From NCBI RefSeq assembly GCF_050433565.1, contig NZ_JBNPWZ010000011.1, positions 1 through 64,000 of the forward strand: a stretch of 64,000 nt of DNA, written 5' to 3'. Of the stretch, positions 1 through 8,174 are shown piece after piece. The translations under genes and the position numbers were made by a program. The notes under the pieces are model-generated. The model was not told the DNA's origin and made no database searches. It was given only the letters and a program-made list of their open reading frames with translations. Positions within the stretch are counted from its first letter, which is position 1, and every line of letters starts with the position of its first letter. The stretch comes from Ornithinibacillus bavariensis (GTDB lineage: Bacteria; Bacillota; Bacilli; Bacillales; Amphibacillaceae).

Positions 1-23
1 AAAGGTGTCCTTTTTGTGTGCAT

Positions 24-67
24 AAAAAGAGTGGTATTCACCTGTTTAGGTAAGTACCACTCTTTTT
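24..67. terminator. Bidirectional terminator beyond noc
   Basis: Inverted repeat of about 13 bp (arms 24-36 and 55-67) with an A-run on one side and a T-run on the other. It can end leftward noc transcription and rightward transcription from outside the window. Confidence 0.8.
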
Positions 68-97
68 TTATTTACTGGGGTTTTGTCCCAGCCTCAT

Positions 98-961
98 TTA
101 TTTCTTTTTCGGAATTTTAATAGTAATTTGGTAATAATCCTCTAAATCCTGCTCATCTGATTGTATGTCTATACCAGTATCAGACACCATAGTTAAAGAT
201 TGTCTAATAGTATTCATCGCTATTCGAATATCTTTATTAATTCCTTTTAGCTTCGGTTTTTTACGTTTTGGTTTTTCTTTAGCGGTATTAAGGTTCTCTA
301 TGCGTTCTTCTGTCTGTTTCACATTTAGTTCATATTCGATGATGTCTTGAAGAAGTTTTAATTGGACAGCCTCATCCTTCACCTTAATCAATGCCCGTGC
401 ATGCCTCTCCGTGATTTGTTTACTCAATAATGCTTGCTGGACTTGTTCTGGAAGCTTCAGCAGACGAAGCTTATTCGCTATCGTTGACTGGTTTTTCCCT
501 AAGCGTTGTGCTAGAGCCTCTTGGGTTAGGTTCTGTAGCTCCAATAGCTTCGCATAAGCTACAGCTTCTTCAATCACTGTTAATTCCTCTCGCTGAAGGT
601 TCTCAATTAAGGCTACCGATGCTGTTTGAGTTTCGTTCATATCACGAATAATTGCGGATACATTCTCCCAGCCGAGAGATTGTACAGCACGCCAACGCCG
701 CTCTCCAGCTATGATTTCATATCTATCCTTGTCAATTTTACGAACAACTATTGGTTGAATAATGCCGTGGGTATTAATTGTCTTTGCAAGCTCAGCAATT
801 TTCTCTTCATTGAAAATAGATCTTGGCTGATACCTATTTGGCTCGATTTGATGAACCGGAAGCTGTATAACTTCATCTGGGTGATAGGATTCTTCCTCAA
901 CGATTTCGTTGTTTTCTTTTTCTCCAATTCCGAAAATACGGTTAAATGGACTTACCACCAT
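98..961 (-). CDS. noc: Nucleoid occlusion protein Noc (ParB family)
   Basis: 287 aa, close to the usual length of Noc. The protein has an N-terminal ParB/sulfiredoxin-like CTP-binding domain (about residues 30-120, with the GERRWRA motif) and a central helix-turn-helix region (about 140-175, QEALAQRLGKNQSTIANKLR). The C-terminal part is lysine-rich. Noc binds NBS sites and the membrane and blocks Z-ring assembly over the nucleoid. Noc rather than Spo0J is called because of the short amphipathic N-terminus (NRIFGIGEKE) and the position next to rsmG; soj/spo0J would lie just outside the left edge. The ATG at 961 is preceded by a good Shine-Dalgarno (AAAGGTGG). I did not see an ATTTCCCGGGAAAT-type NBS in the window. 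Confidence 0.96.
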   Translation of the reverse strand: MVVSPFNRIFGIGEKENNEIVEEESYHPDEVIQLPVHQIEPNRYQPRSIFNEEKIAELAKTINTHGIIQPIVVRKIDKDRYEIIAGERRWRAVQSLGWENVSAIIRDMNETQTASVALIENLQREELTVIEEAVAYAKLLELQNLTQEALAQRLGKNQSTIANKLRLLKLPEQVQQALLSKQITERHARALIKVKDEAVQLKLLQDIIEYELNVKQTEERIENLNTAKEKPKRKKPKLKGINKDIRIAMNTIRQSLTMVSDTGIDIQSDEQDLEDYYQITIKIPKKK

Positions 962-1032
962 CAGACACCACCTTTATAAAAATAGATAGATTTCATAATA
1001 TTTTTCTCTACTAACCTTCGTATCTAGTAAAA

Positions 1033-1048
1033 TGTTTCACGTGAAACA
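1033..1048. promoter_or_regulatory. parS: parS centromere site
   Basis: Perfect 16-bp palindrome TGTTTCACGTGAAACA, identical to the Bacillus parS consensus bound by Spo0J/ParB. It sits in the noc-rsmG gap, about 7.6 kb from dnaA, where origin-proximal parS sites are expected. No second perfect copy was noticed in this window. Confidence 0.95.
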
Positions 1049-1220
1049 TTTCTTAAAAACAAGTACAAATGAGTTCTATTATAGTTTACCACAGAATTAT
1101 CTCTACGCCTATTCTATCATAATCATCAAGACATAGATAAGCTTTTCAATAGAATTATTGTCAATCTATTCGAGGGGTTTCTGATAAATTGACTAACAAT
1201 TACTAGTCCTCAATCAGTAA

Positions 1221-1250
1221 AAAAACAGGAAAAGCATCACTTTTCCTGTA
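1221..1250 (-). terminator. Terminator after rsmG
   Basis: On the minus strand a stem (ACAGGAAAAG / CTTTTCCTGT) is followed directly by a T-run, just past the rsmG stop codon. noc is therefore probably transcribed separately. The remaining noc-rsmG gap holds parS and nothing else I recognise. Confidence 0.8.
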
Positions 1251-1258
1251 TAAGCTTC

Positions 1259-1975
1259 TTATTGAATCGGCTCTTTATTTGGTGTTCCAGGTTTTCGCGG
1301 GTATTTCTTCGGTGTTTGCCTGTTTTTTGCAATCAAAATAATAGAACGCTCACTATTTTCCTCTGGTAAACTAAAGGTATGGAAGGATGATACTTTTCCT
1401 CCTAATACCTCAATAGCTGATTTAGCTTCATCTACCTCTTCTTTTGCCTGTGAGCCCTTCATAGCAATGAACGTGCCATTCTTTTTAACTAGTGGGAGGC
1501 ATAACTCACTAAGTACTGACATTCTAGCAACAGCTCTAGCCATAACGGTGTCATAGGACTCGCGGAACGTAGCATTTTTACCAAAGGTTTCTGCACGGTC
1601 ATGATAAAAAGCGACATCATTTAATTCGAGTTGTGTTGCTAGATGATTTAAGAAACCAATTCGTTTTTGAAGTGAGTCAACAATCGTTACGTTAATATGA
1701 GGGAAGCAAATTTTGATTGGTAAACTAGGAAACCCTGCTCCAGCACCCACATCACAAATGCGCTGTTCCTTAGTAAAGTCATGATAAAAGGCTGCCGAAA
1801 TAGAATCATAAAAATGCTTTAAATATACATCCTCTTCGTCTGTTAAAGCAGTTAAATTAATTTTTTCATTCCATTCTACTAATGTTTTGAAGTAGATACG
1901 AAATTGTTCTATTTGCCGCTCAGATAACATGATACCTTGTTTCTCAAGTTCATCTGCAAATTGAATGGCATTCAT
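1259..1975 (-). CDS. rsmG: 16S rRNA (guanine527-N7)-methyltransferase RsmG
   Basis: 238 aa. Class I SAM-dependent methyltransferase that makes m7G527 in 16S rRNA; loss gives low-level streptomycin resistance in known bacteria. The SAM-binding glycine loop CDVGAGAGFPS is near residue 70, and the conserved VMARAVARMS segment follows. Start ATG at 1975 has a GGGAG Shine-Dalgarno. It lies 48 bp after mnmG and is probably the last gene of an mnmE-mnmG-rsmG operon, ended by the hairpin downstream. Confidence 0.96.
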   Translation of the reverse strand: MNAIQFADELEKQGIMLSERQIEQFRIYFKTLVEWNEKINLTALTDEEDVYLKHFYDSISAAFYHDFTKEQRICDVGAGAGFPSLPIKICFPHINVTIVDSLQKRIGFLNHLATQLELNDVAFYHDRAETFGKNATFRESYDTVMARAVARMSVLSELCLPLVKKNGTFIAMKGSQAKEEVDEAKSAIEVLGGKVSSFHTFSLPEENSERSIILIAKNRQTPKKYPRKPGTPNKEPIQ

Positions 1976-2023
1976 TACAAAACTCCCTTATTCATTTATG
2001 TACTAAGAGGGGCTTCCCCCTCT

Positions 2024-3910
2024 TTAGTTTGCTATTTTAGCAATTTTACCGTGTTCAATATAAACAAGCAATATAGAGATATCTGCAGGATTAACGCCAG
2101 ATATTCTAGAAGCCTGCCCAACAGATAGCGGTCTTACTGTTTTAAGCTTTTCCTTTGCCTCTGTTGCAATACCACCGATAGCATCGTAATCAATATCATC
2201 TGGGATTTTTTTGTCCTCCATTTTTTTCATACGATCAACCTGTTCATTTGCTTTTTTAATATAGCCCTCATACTTAATTTGAATCTCGACTTGCTCCTTA
2301 ACGTCTACTGGTAAAGCTTCAGCTGAGTCAATTACTTCAGAGATTAATTCATACGTTAATTCTGGTCGCTTTAATAAGTCATATGCTTTAATCGCTTCTT
2401 TTAATGGTGTAGCATTTGCCTTATTTAGCATTTCTTGAACATCTGGAGTTGGTTTGATTGTAATCGTACGTAAACGATCCTTCTCATCTTGAACCATTTG
2501 TTTCTTCGTTTCAAATTGTTGATAACGTTCTTCTGAAATTAACCCTAATTGATAGCCAATTTCGGTTAAACGAAGATCTGCATTATCATGGCGTAATAAT
2601 AAACGATATTCTGCACGTGAAGTTAATAAGCGATAAGGTTCTTTTGTTCCCTTCGTAACTAAATCGTCAATTAATACACCAATATAGGCTTGTGAACGAT
2701 CTAAAATAACCGGGTCTTTCCCTAGTACTTTAGCCGCTGCGTTAATACCTGCCATAATCCCTTGTGCTGCTGCTTCCTCATAGCCTGATGTACCATTAAT
2801 TTGACCAGCAGTAAATAATCCTGGGATTTGTTTAAGCTCAAGTGTTGGCCAAAGTTGTGTCGGTACAATTGCATCATACTCAATTGCATATCCTGGGCGC
2901 ATCATTTCAGCATTTTCTAACCCTGGTACAGAATGAATAATTTCATGTTGTACGGACTCTGGTAAAGAAGTGGATAAACCTTGAACATAAACTTCTTCTG
3001 TATCTCTACCTTCTGGCTCCAAGAATATTTGATGACGAGGTTTATCATGGAAACGAACAATCTTATCCTCAATAGATGGACAATAACGTGGACCTGTTCC
3101 ACGCTTTGCACCAGAATACATAGCAGAAAGTCCTAAATTATCGTTAATAATTTGGTGAGTAAATTCATTTGTATACGTTAACCAACAAGGAATTTGGTCC
3201 AAAATATATTCCGTTGTTTCATAGGAGAAGCCTTGTGGCTTATCATCACCCGGTTGAATTTCCGTCTTGGAATAATCAATTGTTTTACTATTAACACGTG
3301 GTGGTGTCCCAGTTTTAAAACGAACGAGCTCAATTCCTAGCTCTTCTAGGTTTTCAGAAAGCTTAATGGATGGTCGTTGGTTGTTTGGTCCACTTTCATA
3401 TTCCAAGTCTCCCATAAGCACTTTACCGCGCATAAAGGTCCCTGTTGTAATAATCACTGTTTCTGAGTGGTATGCTGCTCCAGTTTCCGTAATAACACCT
3501 TTACATATACCATCTTCAATAATAAGACGATCTACCATTCCTTGACGAAGCGTAAGATTATCTTGACTCTCCAAGATCTGTTTCATTTCCTTTATATAAA
3601 CCGGTTTGTCAGCTTGGGCCCGGAGTGCTTGAACAGCAGGGCCTTTACCTGTGTTTAGCATACGCATTTGAATATAGGCTTTATCAATTGTTTTTGCCAT
3701 TTCTCCACCTAGGGCGTCAATTTCTCGGACAACGATCCCTTTTGCAGGACCACCAATAGATGGATTACATGGCATAAATGCGATCATATCTAGGTTTAGG
3801 GTCAGCATTAGTGTTTTAGCACCCATTCTTGCAGCAGCAAGACCTGCCTCTACACCTGCATGACCAGCACCAATGACAATCGTATCGTAATGCCCTGCAT
3901 CATATACCAT
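2024..3910 (-). CDS. mnmG: tRNA uridine-5-carboxymethylaminomethyl modification enzyme MnmG
   Basis: 628 aa from the ATG at 3910, the same length as the B. subtilis protein. FAD- and NADH-dependent partner of MnmE; together they put (carboxymethyl)aminomethyl groups on U34 of wobble tRNAs. Visible: N-terminal FAD-binding motif GAGHAGVEA, the CNPSIGG segment with its conserved cysteine, and the C-terminal helical MnmE-binding region. The frame stays open 13 codons further upstream, but ATG 3910 has the strong Shine-Dalgarno GGAAAGGAAG, so it is preferred. It is separated from mnmE by 23 bp. Confidence 0.97.
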   Translation of the reverse strand: MVYDAGHYDTIVIGAGHAGVEAGLAAARMGAKTLMLTLNLDMIAFMPCNPSIGGPAKGIVVREIDALGGEMAKTIDKAYIQMRMLNTGKGPAVQALRAQADKPVYIKEMKQILESQDNLTLRQGMVDRLIIEDGICKGVITETGAAYHSETVIITTGTFMRGKVLMGDLEYESGPNNQRPSIKLSENLEELGIELVRFKTGTPPRVNSKTIDYSKTEIQPGDDKPQGFSYETTEYILDQIPCWLTYTNEFTHQIINDNLGLSAMYSGAKRGTGPRYCPSIEDKIVRFHDKPRHQIFLEPEGRDTEEVYVQGLSTSLPESVQHEIIHSVPGLENAEMMRPGYAIEYDAIVPTQLWPTLELKQIPGLFTAGQINGTSGYEEAAAQGIMAGINAAAKVLGKDPVILDRSQAYIGVLIDDLVTKGTKEPYRLLTSRAEYRLLLRHDNADLRLTEIGYQLGLISEERYQQFETKKQMVQDEKDRLRTITIKPTPDVQEMLNKANATPLKEAIKAYDLLKRPELTYELISEVIDSAEALPVDVKEQVEIQIKYEGYIKKANEQVDRMKKMEDKKIPDDIDYDAIGGIATEAKEKLKTVRPLSVGQASRISGVNPADISILLVYIEHGKIAKIAN

Positions 3911-3933
3911 AACTTTACTTCCTTTCCTTATTA

Positions 3934-5313
3934 TTATTTCCCTAAACAAAATTGCGAGAATAACTGGTCAATTAAACTATCACTAGCAGTATCACCAATA
4001 ATCTCTCCTAGAAATTCCCACGTTCTAGTAACATCAATTTGAACAATATCAAGTGGCATTCCCATCTCCAAGGAATCCATGGCGTCTTCTAAGGCTTTCT
4101 TCGCCTGCTTAAGAAGTTGAATATGTCGAACGTTTGAAACATACGTTAGGTCGCCAGAATCTATATCACCAGAGAAGAAGGAGTCGGCAATAGCTGCCTC
4201 TAATTCATTAATACCCTCTTCATTTAATAGGGAGGTCGAGACAATTTTCTTATCCCCTACTAATTCCAGTACCTGTTCCATATCTAATTTCTGTTCTAAA
4301 TCTGTTTTATTAATAATGACAATAAATTCTAGTCCTCTTACTGCTTCAAATAATCGAATATCCTCTTCCGTTAACTTTTCATTATTATTTAAGACAAACA
4401 AAATTAAATCCGCTTCTTTTAATGCTTGTCTAGATCTTTCAACACCAATACGTTCAACAATATCTTCCGTTTCCCGAATTCCCGCAGTATCCACCAATCG
4501 TAAAGGGATACCACGTACATTAACATATTCCTCAATAATATCTCGTGTTGTACCAGGAATGTCCGTAACAATTGCTTTATTCTCTTGGACTAAGGCATTT
4601 AAAAGGGAGGACTTTCCAACGTTTGGTCGGCCGATAATTGCCGTTGCAATTCCTTCTCTTAAAATCTTCCCTTGTTTTGCCACACTTAATAACTCCTCGA
4701 TTTCTGCATGGACCTCTCTTGTCTTTTTCCGCATCATCTCATGTGACATTTCTTCCACATCATCATATTCTGGATAGTCAATATTTACTTCTACATGAGC
4801 AACCGTCTCAAGTAATGACTGACGATACTTTTTAATTAGAGAGGACAGGCGTCCATCCATCTGTTTTAACGCGATATTCATTGCCTTATCTGTTTTTGCA
4901 CGAATCAAATCCATGACGGCCTCTGCCTGTGATAAGTCGATTCTGCCATTTAAGAAAGCACGTTTCGTAAATTCACCTGGCTCTGCCAATCGAGCACCTT
5001 CATGTAAAGCTATTTCCAACACACGATTTACGGAAACAAGTCCACCATGACAATTGATTTCCACTACATCTTCTCGAGTAAATGTTTTTGGCGCACGCAT
5101 GATTGTAACCATCACTTCTTCAGCTACTTCATTTGTTTCCGGATCGATAATCTTCCCATAATGAATCGTATGGGATTCCACTTCTTTTAAATCTTTACCT
5201 TGAAAGATTTTGGTTATTATATCTACAGCCTCGGAGCCGCTCAATCGAACAATCGAAATCGCTCCTTCACCTATTGGCGTAGAAATTGCAGCAATTGTAT
5301 CAGTCTCAAACAT
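3934..5313 (-). CDS. mnmE: tRNA modification GTPase MnmE
   Basis: 459 aa. Partner of MnmG in U34 modification. Domains: N-terminal tetrahydrofolate-binding domain (1-120), helical domain, and an inserted G domain from about residue 220 with the P-loop GRPNVGKSS, DTAG and NKTD motifs. The C-terminus is FCLGK, with the catalytic C-x-G-K. The frame can also open with a GTG at 5328, but the Shine-Dalgarno GGAGGTG sits immediately before ATG 5313, so the later start is chosen; it gives the family-typical length. Confidence 0.97.
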   Translation of the reverse strand: MFETDTIAAISTPIGEGAISIVRLSGSEAVDIITKIFQGKDLKEVESHTIHYGKIIDPETNEVAEEVMVTIMRAPKTFTREDVVEINCHGGLVSVNRVLEIALHEGARLAEPGEFTKRAFLNGRIDLSQAEAVMDLIRAKTDKAMNIALKQMDGRLSSLIKKYRQSLLETVAHVEVNIDYPEYDDVEEMSHEMMRKKTREVHAEIEELLSVAKQGKILREGIATAIIGRPNVGKSSLLNALVQENKAIVTDIPGTTRDIIEEYVNVRGIPLRLVDTAGIRETEDIVERIGVERSRQALKEADLILFVLNNNEKLTEEDIRLFEAVRGLEFIVIINKTDLEQKLDMEQVLELVGDKKIVSTSLLNEEGINELEAAIADSFFSGDIDSGDLTYVSNVRHIQLLKQAKKALEDAMDSLEMGMPLDIVQIDVTRTWEFLGEIIGDTASDSLIDQLFSQFCLGK

Positions 5314-5432
5314 TTTCTTCACCTCCACTACTTTTTTATCTATTTAACATACATTTATTACTAATTCTTAGTAGCAACATATTTTTACGTCACTAACTTA
5401 ATAGAATAACACATTCCTAATCAAAAATAAAC

Positions 5433-5521
5433 TTATCCACAAATAATATTTATATTTTTCATGTGGGCACTTATTAACATGTGGATAAGTTTACTAAAGG
5501 AAAAATAGTTAGTTATGCACA
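5433..5521. promoter_or_regulatory. DnaA-box cluster upstream of mnmE
   Basis: Three matches to TTATNCACA in 89 bp: TTATCCACA at 5433-5441 (+), the same perfect box inverted at 5480-5488 (-), and TTATGCACA at 5513-5521 (+). They lie in the 272-bp gap upstream of mnmE, about 3.2 kb from the dnaA start and outside the classical oriC. They could be a DnaA-titration site, a DnaA-responsive mnmE promoter, or an origin sub-region. Confidence 0.75.
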
Positions 5522-5553
5522 AAAAAAAGAGTCCTAAATTAGTTAAGACTCTT
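5521..5553 (-). terminator. Terminator after the DUF4025-like gene
   Basis: The minus strand forms a stem AGAGTC...GACTCT followed by an uninterrupted T-run, 33 bp past the stop codon of the small gene at 5586-5804. It separates that gene from mnmE. Confidence 0.75.
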
Positions 5554-5585
5554 CTTCTTCCTACGTATTGAGCTATATATTTAAC

Positions 5586-5804
5586 TTACTCCAAATCCTT
5601 ACCTCTATATTCCTTTAATTCACCTTGTTCATCTAACATATCTATTTTCCCATCAACAGTTCCTTCTGTATACGCATCGGTTGCCTGCTCATGGGTAATG
5701 GCTAAGCCTTTTTCCGTTTGATTACTGCTTTGATAGCCAGAAGCATCAAAATACTTCTCAGCAACCTCATTTGATTGTTGTAGATCCTTTTTATCCTTAG
5801 ACAT
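5586..5804 (-). CDS. Small DUF4025 (YozQ-like) protein
   Basis: 72 aa, hydrophilic and acidic, with no signal peptide or membrane segment. The centre (LAITHEQATDAYTEGT) and overall length recall the small Bacillus YozQ/DUF4025 proteins of unknown function; this assignment is from memory and moderate. A good Shine-Dalgarno (AAAGGAAG) and its own terminator support a real monocistronic gene. It interrupts the otherwise conserved mnmE-jag junction. Confidence 0.7.
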   Translation of the reverse strand: MSKDKKDLQQSNEVAEKYFDASGYQSSNQTEKGLAITHEQATDAYTEGTVDGKIDMLDEQGELKEYRGKDLE

Positions 5805-5890
5805 TTTATCTTCCTTTCGTAACCATTATGTTATATCAATTAAGACATTACACTTCTTATTAGTATGGAACCGATGCGTAAAACCATACA

Positions 5891-5921
5891 AAAAAACCCC
5901 TGGTTCTCCAGAGGTTTTTTT
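5891..5921. terminator. Terminator after jag
   Basis: Near-perfect hairpin (AACCCCTGG, loop TTCT, CCAGAGGTT) flanked by A- and T-runs, so it works in both directions. It ends the rpmH-rnpA-yidC-jag transcription unit. Confidence 0.85.
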
Positions 5922-5929
5922 CCATCATT

Positions 5930-6547
5930 TTATGAAGGCTTAATAACAATATGTCGATGTGGCTCTACTCCATCAGAATAAGTAGATATATCATCCAATT
6001 CTTGAAGCTTACTGTGAATAATTTTACGTTCAAATGCAGGCATTGGTTCTAATGCGACCTTTTTGTTAATGTTCTTCGCTTTATCAGCCATCCGTACTGC
6101 GAGTACTTCCAAGGTCTCTTTACGTCGCTCACGATAGCCTTCTGCATCTAAAGTAACTGTATAGTATTGATTTCCTTCTTTATTCACGACCAGATGAACT
6201 AAATATTGCAGTGCATTCAAGGTCTGTCCACGTTTGCCAATTAAGAGAGCAATTTTTTCACCACGTAAATCAAATGTTACATGATTCCCATCTATTGAGG
6301 TTGATATTTCAGAATCAACACCCATTTTACTTACAACATCAAGGATAAATTTCTCTGCCTCTTGAATTGGATTCTTCGCAAGCACCACTTTTACAATCGC
6401 GCGTTTTGCTCCAAATACACCAAGAATTCCTTTTTTACCTTCATCAATAATCGTAATATCAACTTGGTCCCTTGTTGTATTTAACTGCTCTAAAGCTGAT
6501 TGGACCGCTTCATCAACTGTTTGCCCGGTAGCAGTTATTTCTCTCAC
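5930..6547 (-). CDS. jag: RNA-binding protein Jag (KhpB)
   Basis: 205 aa. Domains: Jag-N (about 1-50), KH (about 80-150, with the loop LIGKRGQT) and R3H (about 150-205). It is the KhpB RNA chaperone of the KhpA/KhpB complex, linked to cell division and elongation in firmicutes. It overlaps yidC by 4 bp (ATGA type), indicating translational coupling, as in other Bacillaceae. Confidence 0.95.
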   Translation of the reverse strand: MREITATGQTVDEAVQSALEQLNTTRDQVDITIIDEGKKGILGVFGAKRAIVKVVLAKNPIQEAEKFILDVVSKMGVDSEISTSIDGNHVTFDLRGEKIALLIGKRGQTLNALQYLVHLVVNKEGNQYYTVTLDAEGYRERRKETLEVLAVRMADKAKNINKKVALEPMPAFERKIIHSKLQELDDISTYSDGVEPHRHIVIKPS

Positions 6548-7308
6548 TTTTTGTCTCCCCCAGTATTCGTATCCCTCATCATAGGCTTACGAATGAAAAT
6601 GGTTTGTGCAATCATAAATAGATTACCGATAATCCAATAAAGTGCTAGAGCTGATGGGAACATAAACGCAAATACTGTAATCATGATCGGCATCATATAA
6701 AGCATTACCGTCATTTGTGGATTATTAGCCCCAGCGCTTCCTGCCATCATTAACTTTTGCTGTAAAAATGTTGTTATACCAGCTATAAATGGAAGAATTA
6801 AATCCTTCTCATCTAATGGGAACCATAAAAATGTATGGTGGCCAATTTCCTCTGTACGCATGATTGCGTGATAAATTGCAAGTAGAATTGGCATTTGCAC
6901 AAAGATTGGTAAACATCCTGCCAACGGATTTACCCCATGCTTTTGGAATAACGCCATTGTTTCTTGCTGTAATTTCTGCTGTGTATTCGCATCCTTTGAG
7001 CTATATTTTTGCTGTAGCTCTTTTAATTCCGGTTGGATATCCTGCATTGCTTTTGTACTCTTTAATTGCTTTATATTTAATGGAAGTAATGCTGTACGGA
7101 TAATTACCGTTACTAGGATAATCGCTAGTCCATAATTCTCATTAAATAAATTAGCAAAATACTGTATCAACCATGATAATGGATAGACAAAATATGAATT
7201 CCAAATTCCTTCACTTTCCGGAGTAATTGGTTCATTAATCTGGCTACACCCAGATAGGAATACTATTAAACCAATTAACATCGCTATCATTAATAACTTC
7301 TTACGCAA
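6544..7308 (-). CDS. yidC: Membrane protein insertase YidC/SpoIIIJ (lipoprotein)
   Basis: 254 aa. It inserts proteins into the cytoplasmic membrane; the B. subtilis orthologue SpoIIIJ is needed for forespore sigma-G activity. The N-terminus is a lipoprotein signal with lipobox LSGC (Cys21), followed by five predicted membrane segments. The start is a TTG at 7308; its Shine-Dalgarno TAGGAGGAG is well placed, and the next ATG lies inside the signal peptide. Confidence 0.95.
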   Translation of the reverse strand: MRKKLLMIAMLIGLIVFLSGCSQINEPITPESEGIWNSYFVYPLSWLIQYFANLFNENYGLAIILVTVIIRTALLPLNIKQLKSTKAMQDIQPELKELQQKYSSKDANTQQKLQQETMALFQKHGVNPLAGCLPIFVQMPILLAIYHAIMRTEEIGHHTFLWFPLDEKDLILPFIAGITTFLQQKLMMAGSAGANNPQMTVMLYMMPIMITVFAFMFPSALALYWIIGNLFMIAQTIFIRKPMMRDTNTGGDKK

Positions 7309-7426
7309 ATTCTGCTCCTCCTAACTAGTCTAAAACAAAAAAATCGCTTTCAATTCGATAAAAATACTATGTATCACATATTTTACAATAAAGCATAAAT
7401 AGATTCTATTTAAATCTATAGTTACT

Positions 7427-7768
7427 TTATTTTTTTAATAGCTTTTCCTTCGACAATAAATGCATTAGGCTCTTTTTCACTTCAAAAAATTGCATGTTTT
7501 TTGTTGGTTGTCGGGCAATAATGACAAAATCATAGTTTGCTAAAATATCGGACTCCAACTCATGAAATGCCTGTCGTAAATATCGTTTAATTCGATTTCT
7601 TGTTACTGCATTTCCTATTTTTTTCCCAACGGATAAACCAATTCTAAAATGTTCCTGATCAGGCTTCTTCATATAATAAAGAACTAGTTGTCGATTGGCA
7701 AAAGACTTACCCTTTTTAAAAATTACTTGAAAATCTCTATTATCCTTCACTCGAAATTCCTTTTTCAT
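7427..7768 (-). CDS. rnpA: Ribonuclease P protein component
   Basis: 113 aa. Protein subunit of RNase P, which matures tRNA 5' ends. The family signature is clear: basic N-terminus, GLSVGKKIGNAVTRNRIKR with the RNR motif, and an ARQP segment near the end. The frame extends to a GTG at 7777 and an ATG at 7774, but the Shine-Dalgarno TAGGTG is best spaced for ATG 7768. The 118-bp gap to yidC shows no clear terminator. Confidence 0.95.
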   Translation of the reverse strand: MKKEFRVKDNRDFQVIFKKGKSFANRQLVLYYMKKPDQEHFRIGLSVGKKIGNAVTRNRIKRYLRQAFHELESDILANYDFVIIARQPTKNMQFFEVKKSLMHLLSKEKLLKK

Positions 7769-7810
7769 GTTCATCACCTAATGCTAAGTTGCAAATGTCA
7801 TCCTATGTAA

Positions 7811-7855
7811 TAAAAAAGCAGCAGGACCTTTTACCATTCTGTACCACTGCTTTTC
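7811..7855 (-). terminator. Imperfect hairpin between rpmH and rnpA
   Basis: The minus strand reads AAAAGCAGTGG...CCTGCTGCTTTTTT, an imperfect stem followed by T residues, 43 bp before the rnpA start. It could attenuate read-through from rpmH into rnpA. Activity is uncertain because the stem is interrupted. Confidence 0.45.
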
Positions 7856-7896
7856 GTATTATTCTATTTATAACCTGATTCTTCGATTTTAACTGC

Positions 7897-7925
7897 GAAA
7901 AAAGACCACTGACATTTTCAGTGGC
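7897..7925 (-). terminator. Hairpin directly after rpmH
   Basis: Stem CCACTGA/TCAGTGG followed on the minus strand by TCTTTTTT, abutting the rpmH stop codon. This would make most rpmH transcripts monocistronic, with only part continuing into rnpA. Confidence 0.75.
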
Positions 7926-8060
7926 CTATGCAGACAATACTTTTCTTCCTTTACGACGACGACGAGCTAAAACTTTACGACCATTTTTAGTACTCATACG
8001 CGCACGAAAGCCATGTACTTTTTTACGTTTACGGTTATTTGGTTGAAACGTTCTTTTCAT
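7926..8060 (-). CDS. rpmH: 50S ribosomal protein L34
   Basis: 44 aa, highly basic. Starts MKRTFQPNNRKRKK and ends in an arginine-rich tail plus VLSA, matching L34 throughout. Strong Shine-Dalgarno GGGGAGGTG before ATG 8060. It is the first gene left of the origin and has a consensus promoter upstream (8127-8155). Confidence 0.98.
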   Translation of the reverse strand: MKRTFQPNNRKRKKVHGFRARMSTKNGRKVLARRRRKGRKVLSA

Positions 8061-8126
8061 TTATACTGCACCTCCCCGAGGGATCTAATTTCTCCAAAAC
8101 AATCTAAACCTTAGACAGTCTTTGTA

Positions 8127-8155
8127 ATTATACAGAAAAAATGGACTATCGTCAA
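8127..8155 (-). promoter_or_regulatory. Sigma-A promoter of rpmH
   Basis: On the minus strand, -35 TTGACG (8155-8150), 17-bp spacer, -10 TATAAT (8132-8127). Near-consensus and correctly placed for rpmH; it diverges from dnaA across the origin. Confidence 0.85.
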
Positions 8156-8174
8156 CTTCCAATTCGACCCTCGT

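Noticed and set aside
4316..4777. 153-aa antisense frame in mnmE
   Set aside because: Shadow of the mnmE reading frame; no ribosome site and no recognisable motif.
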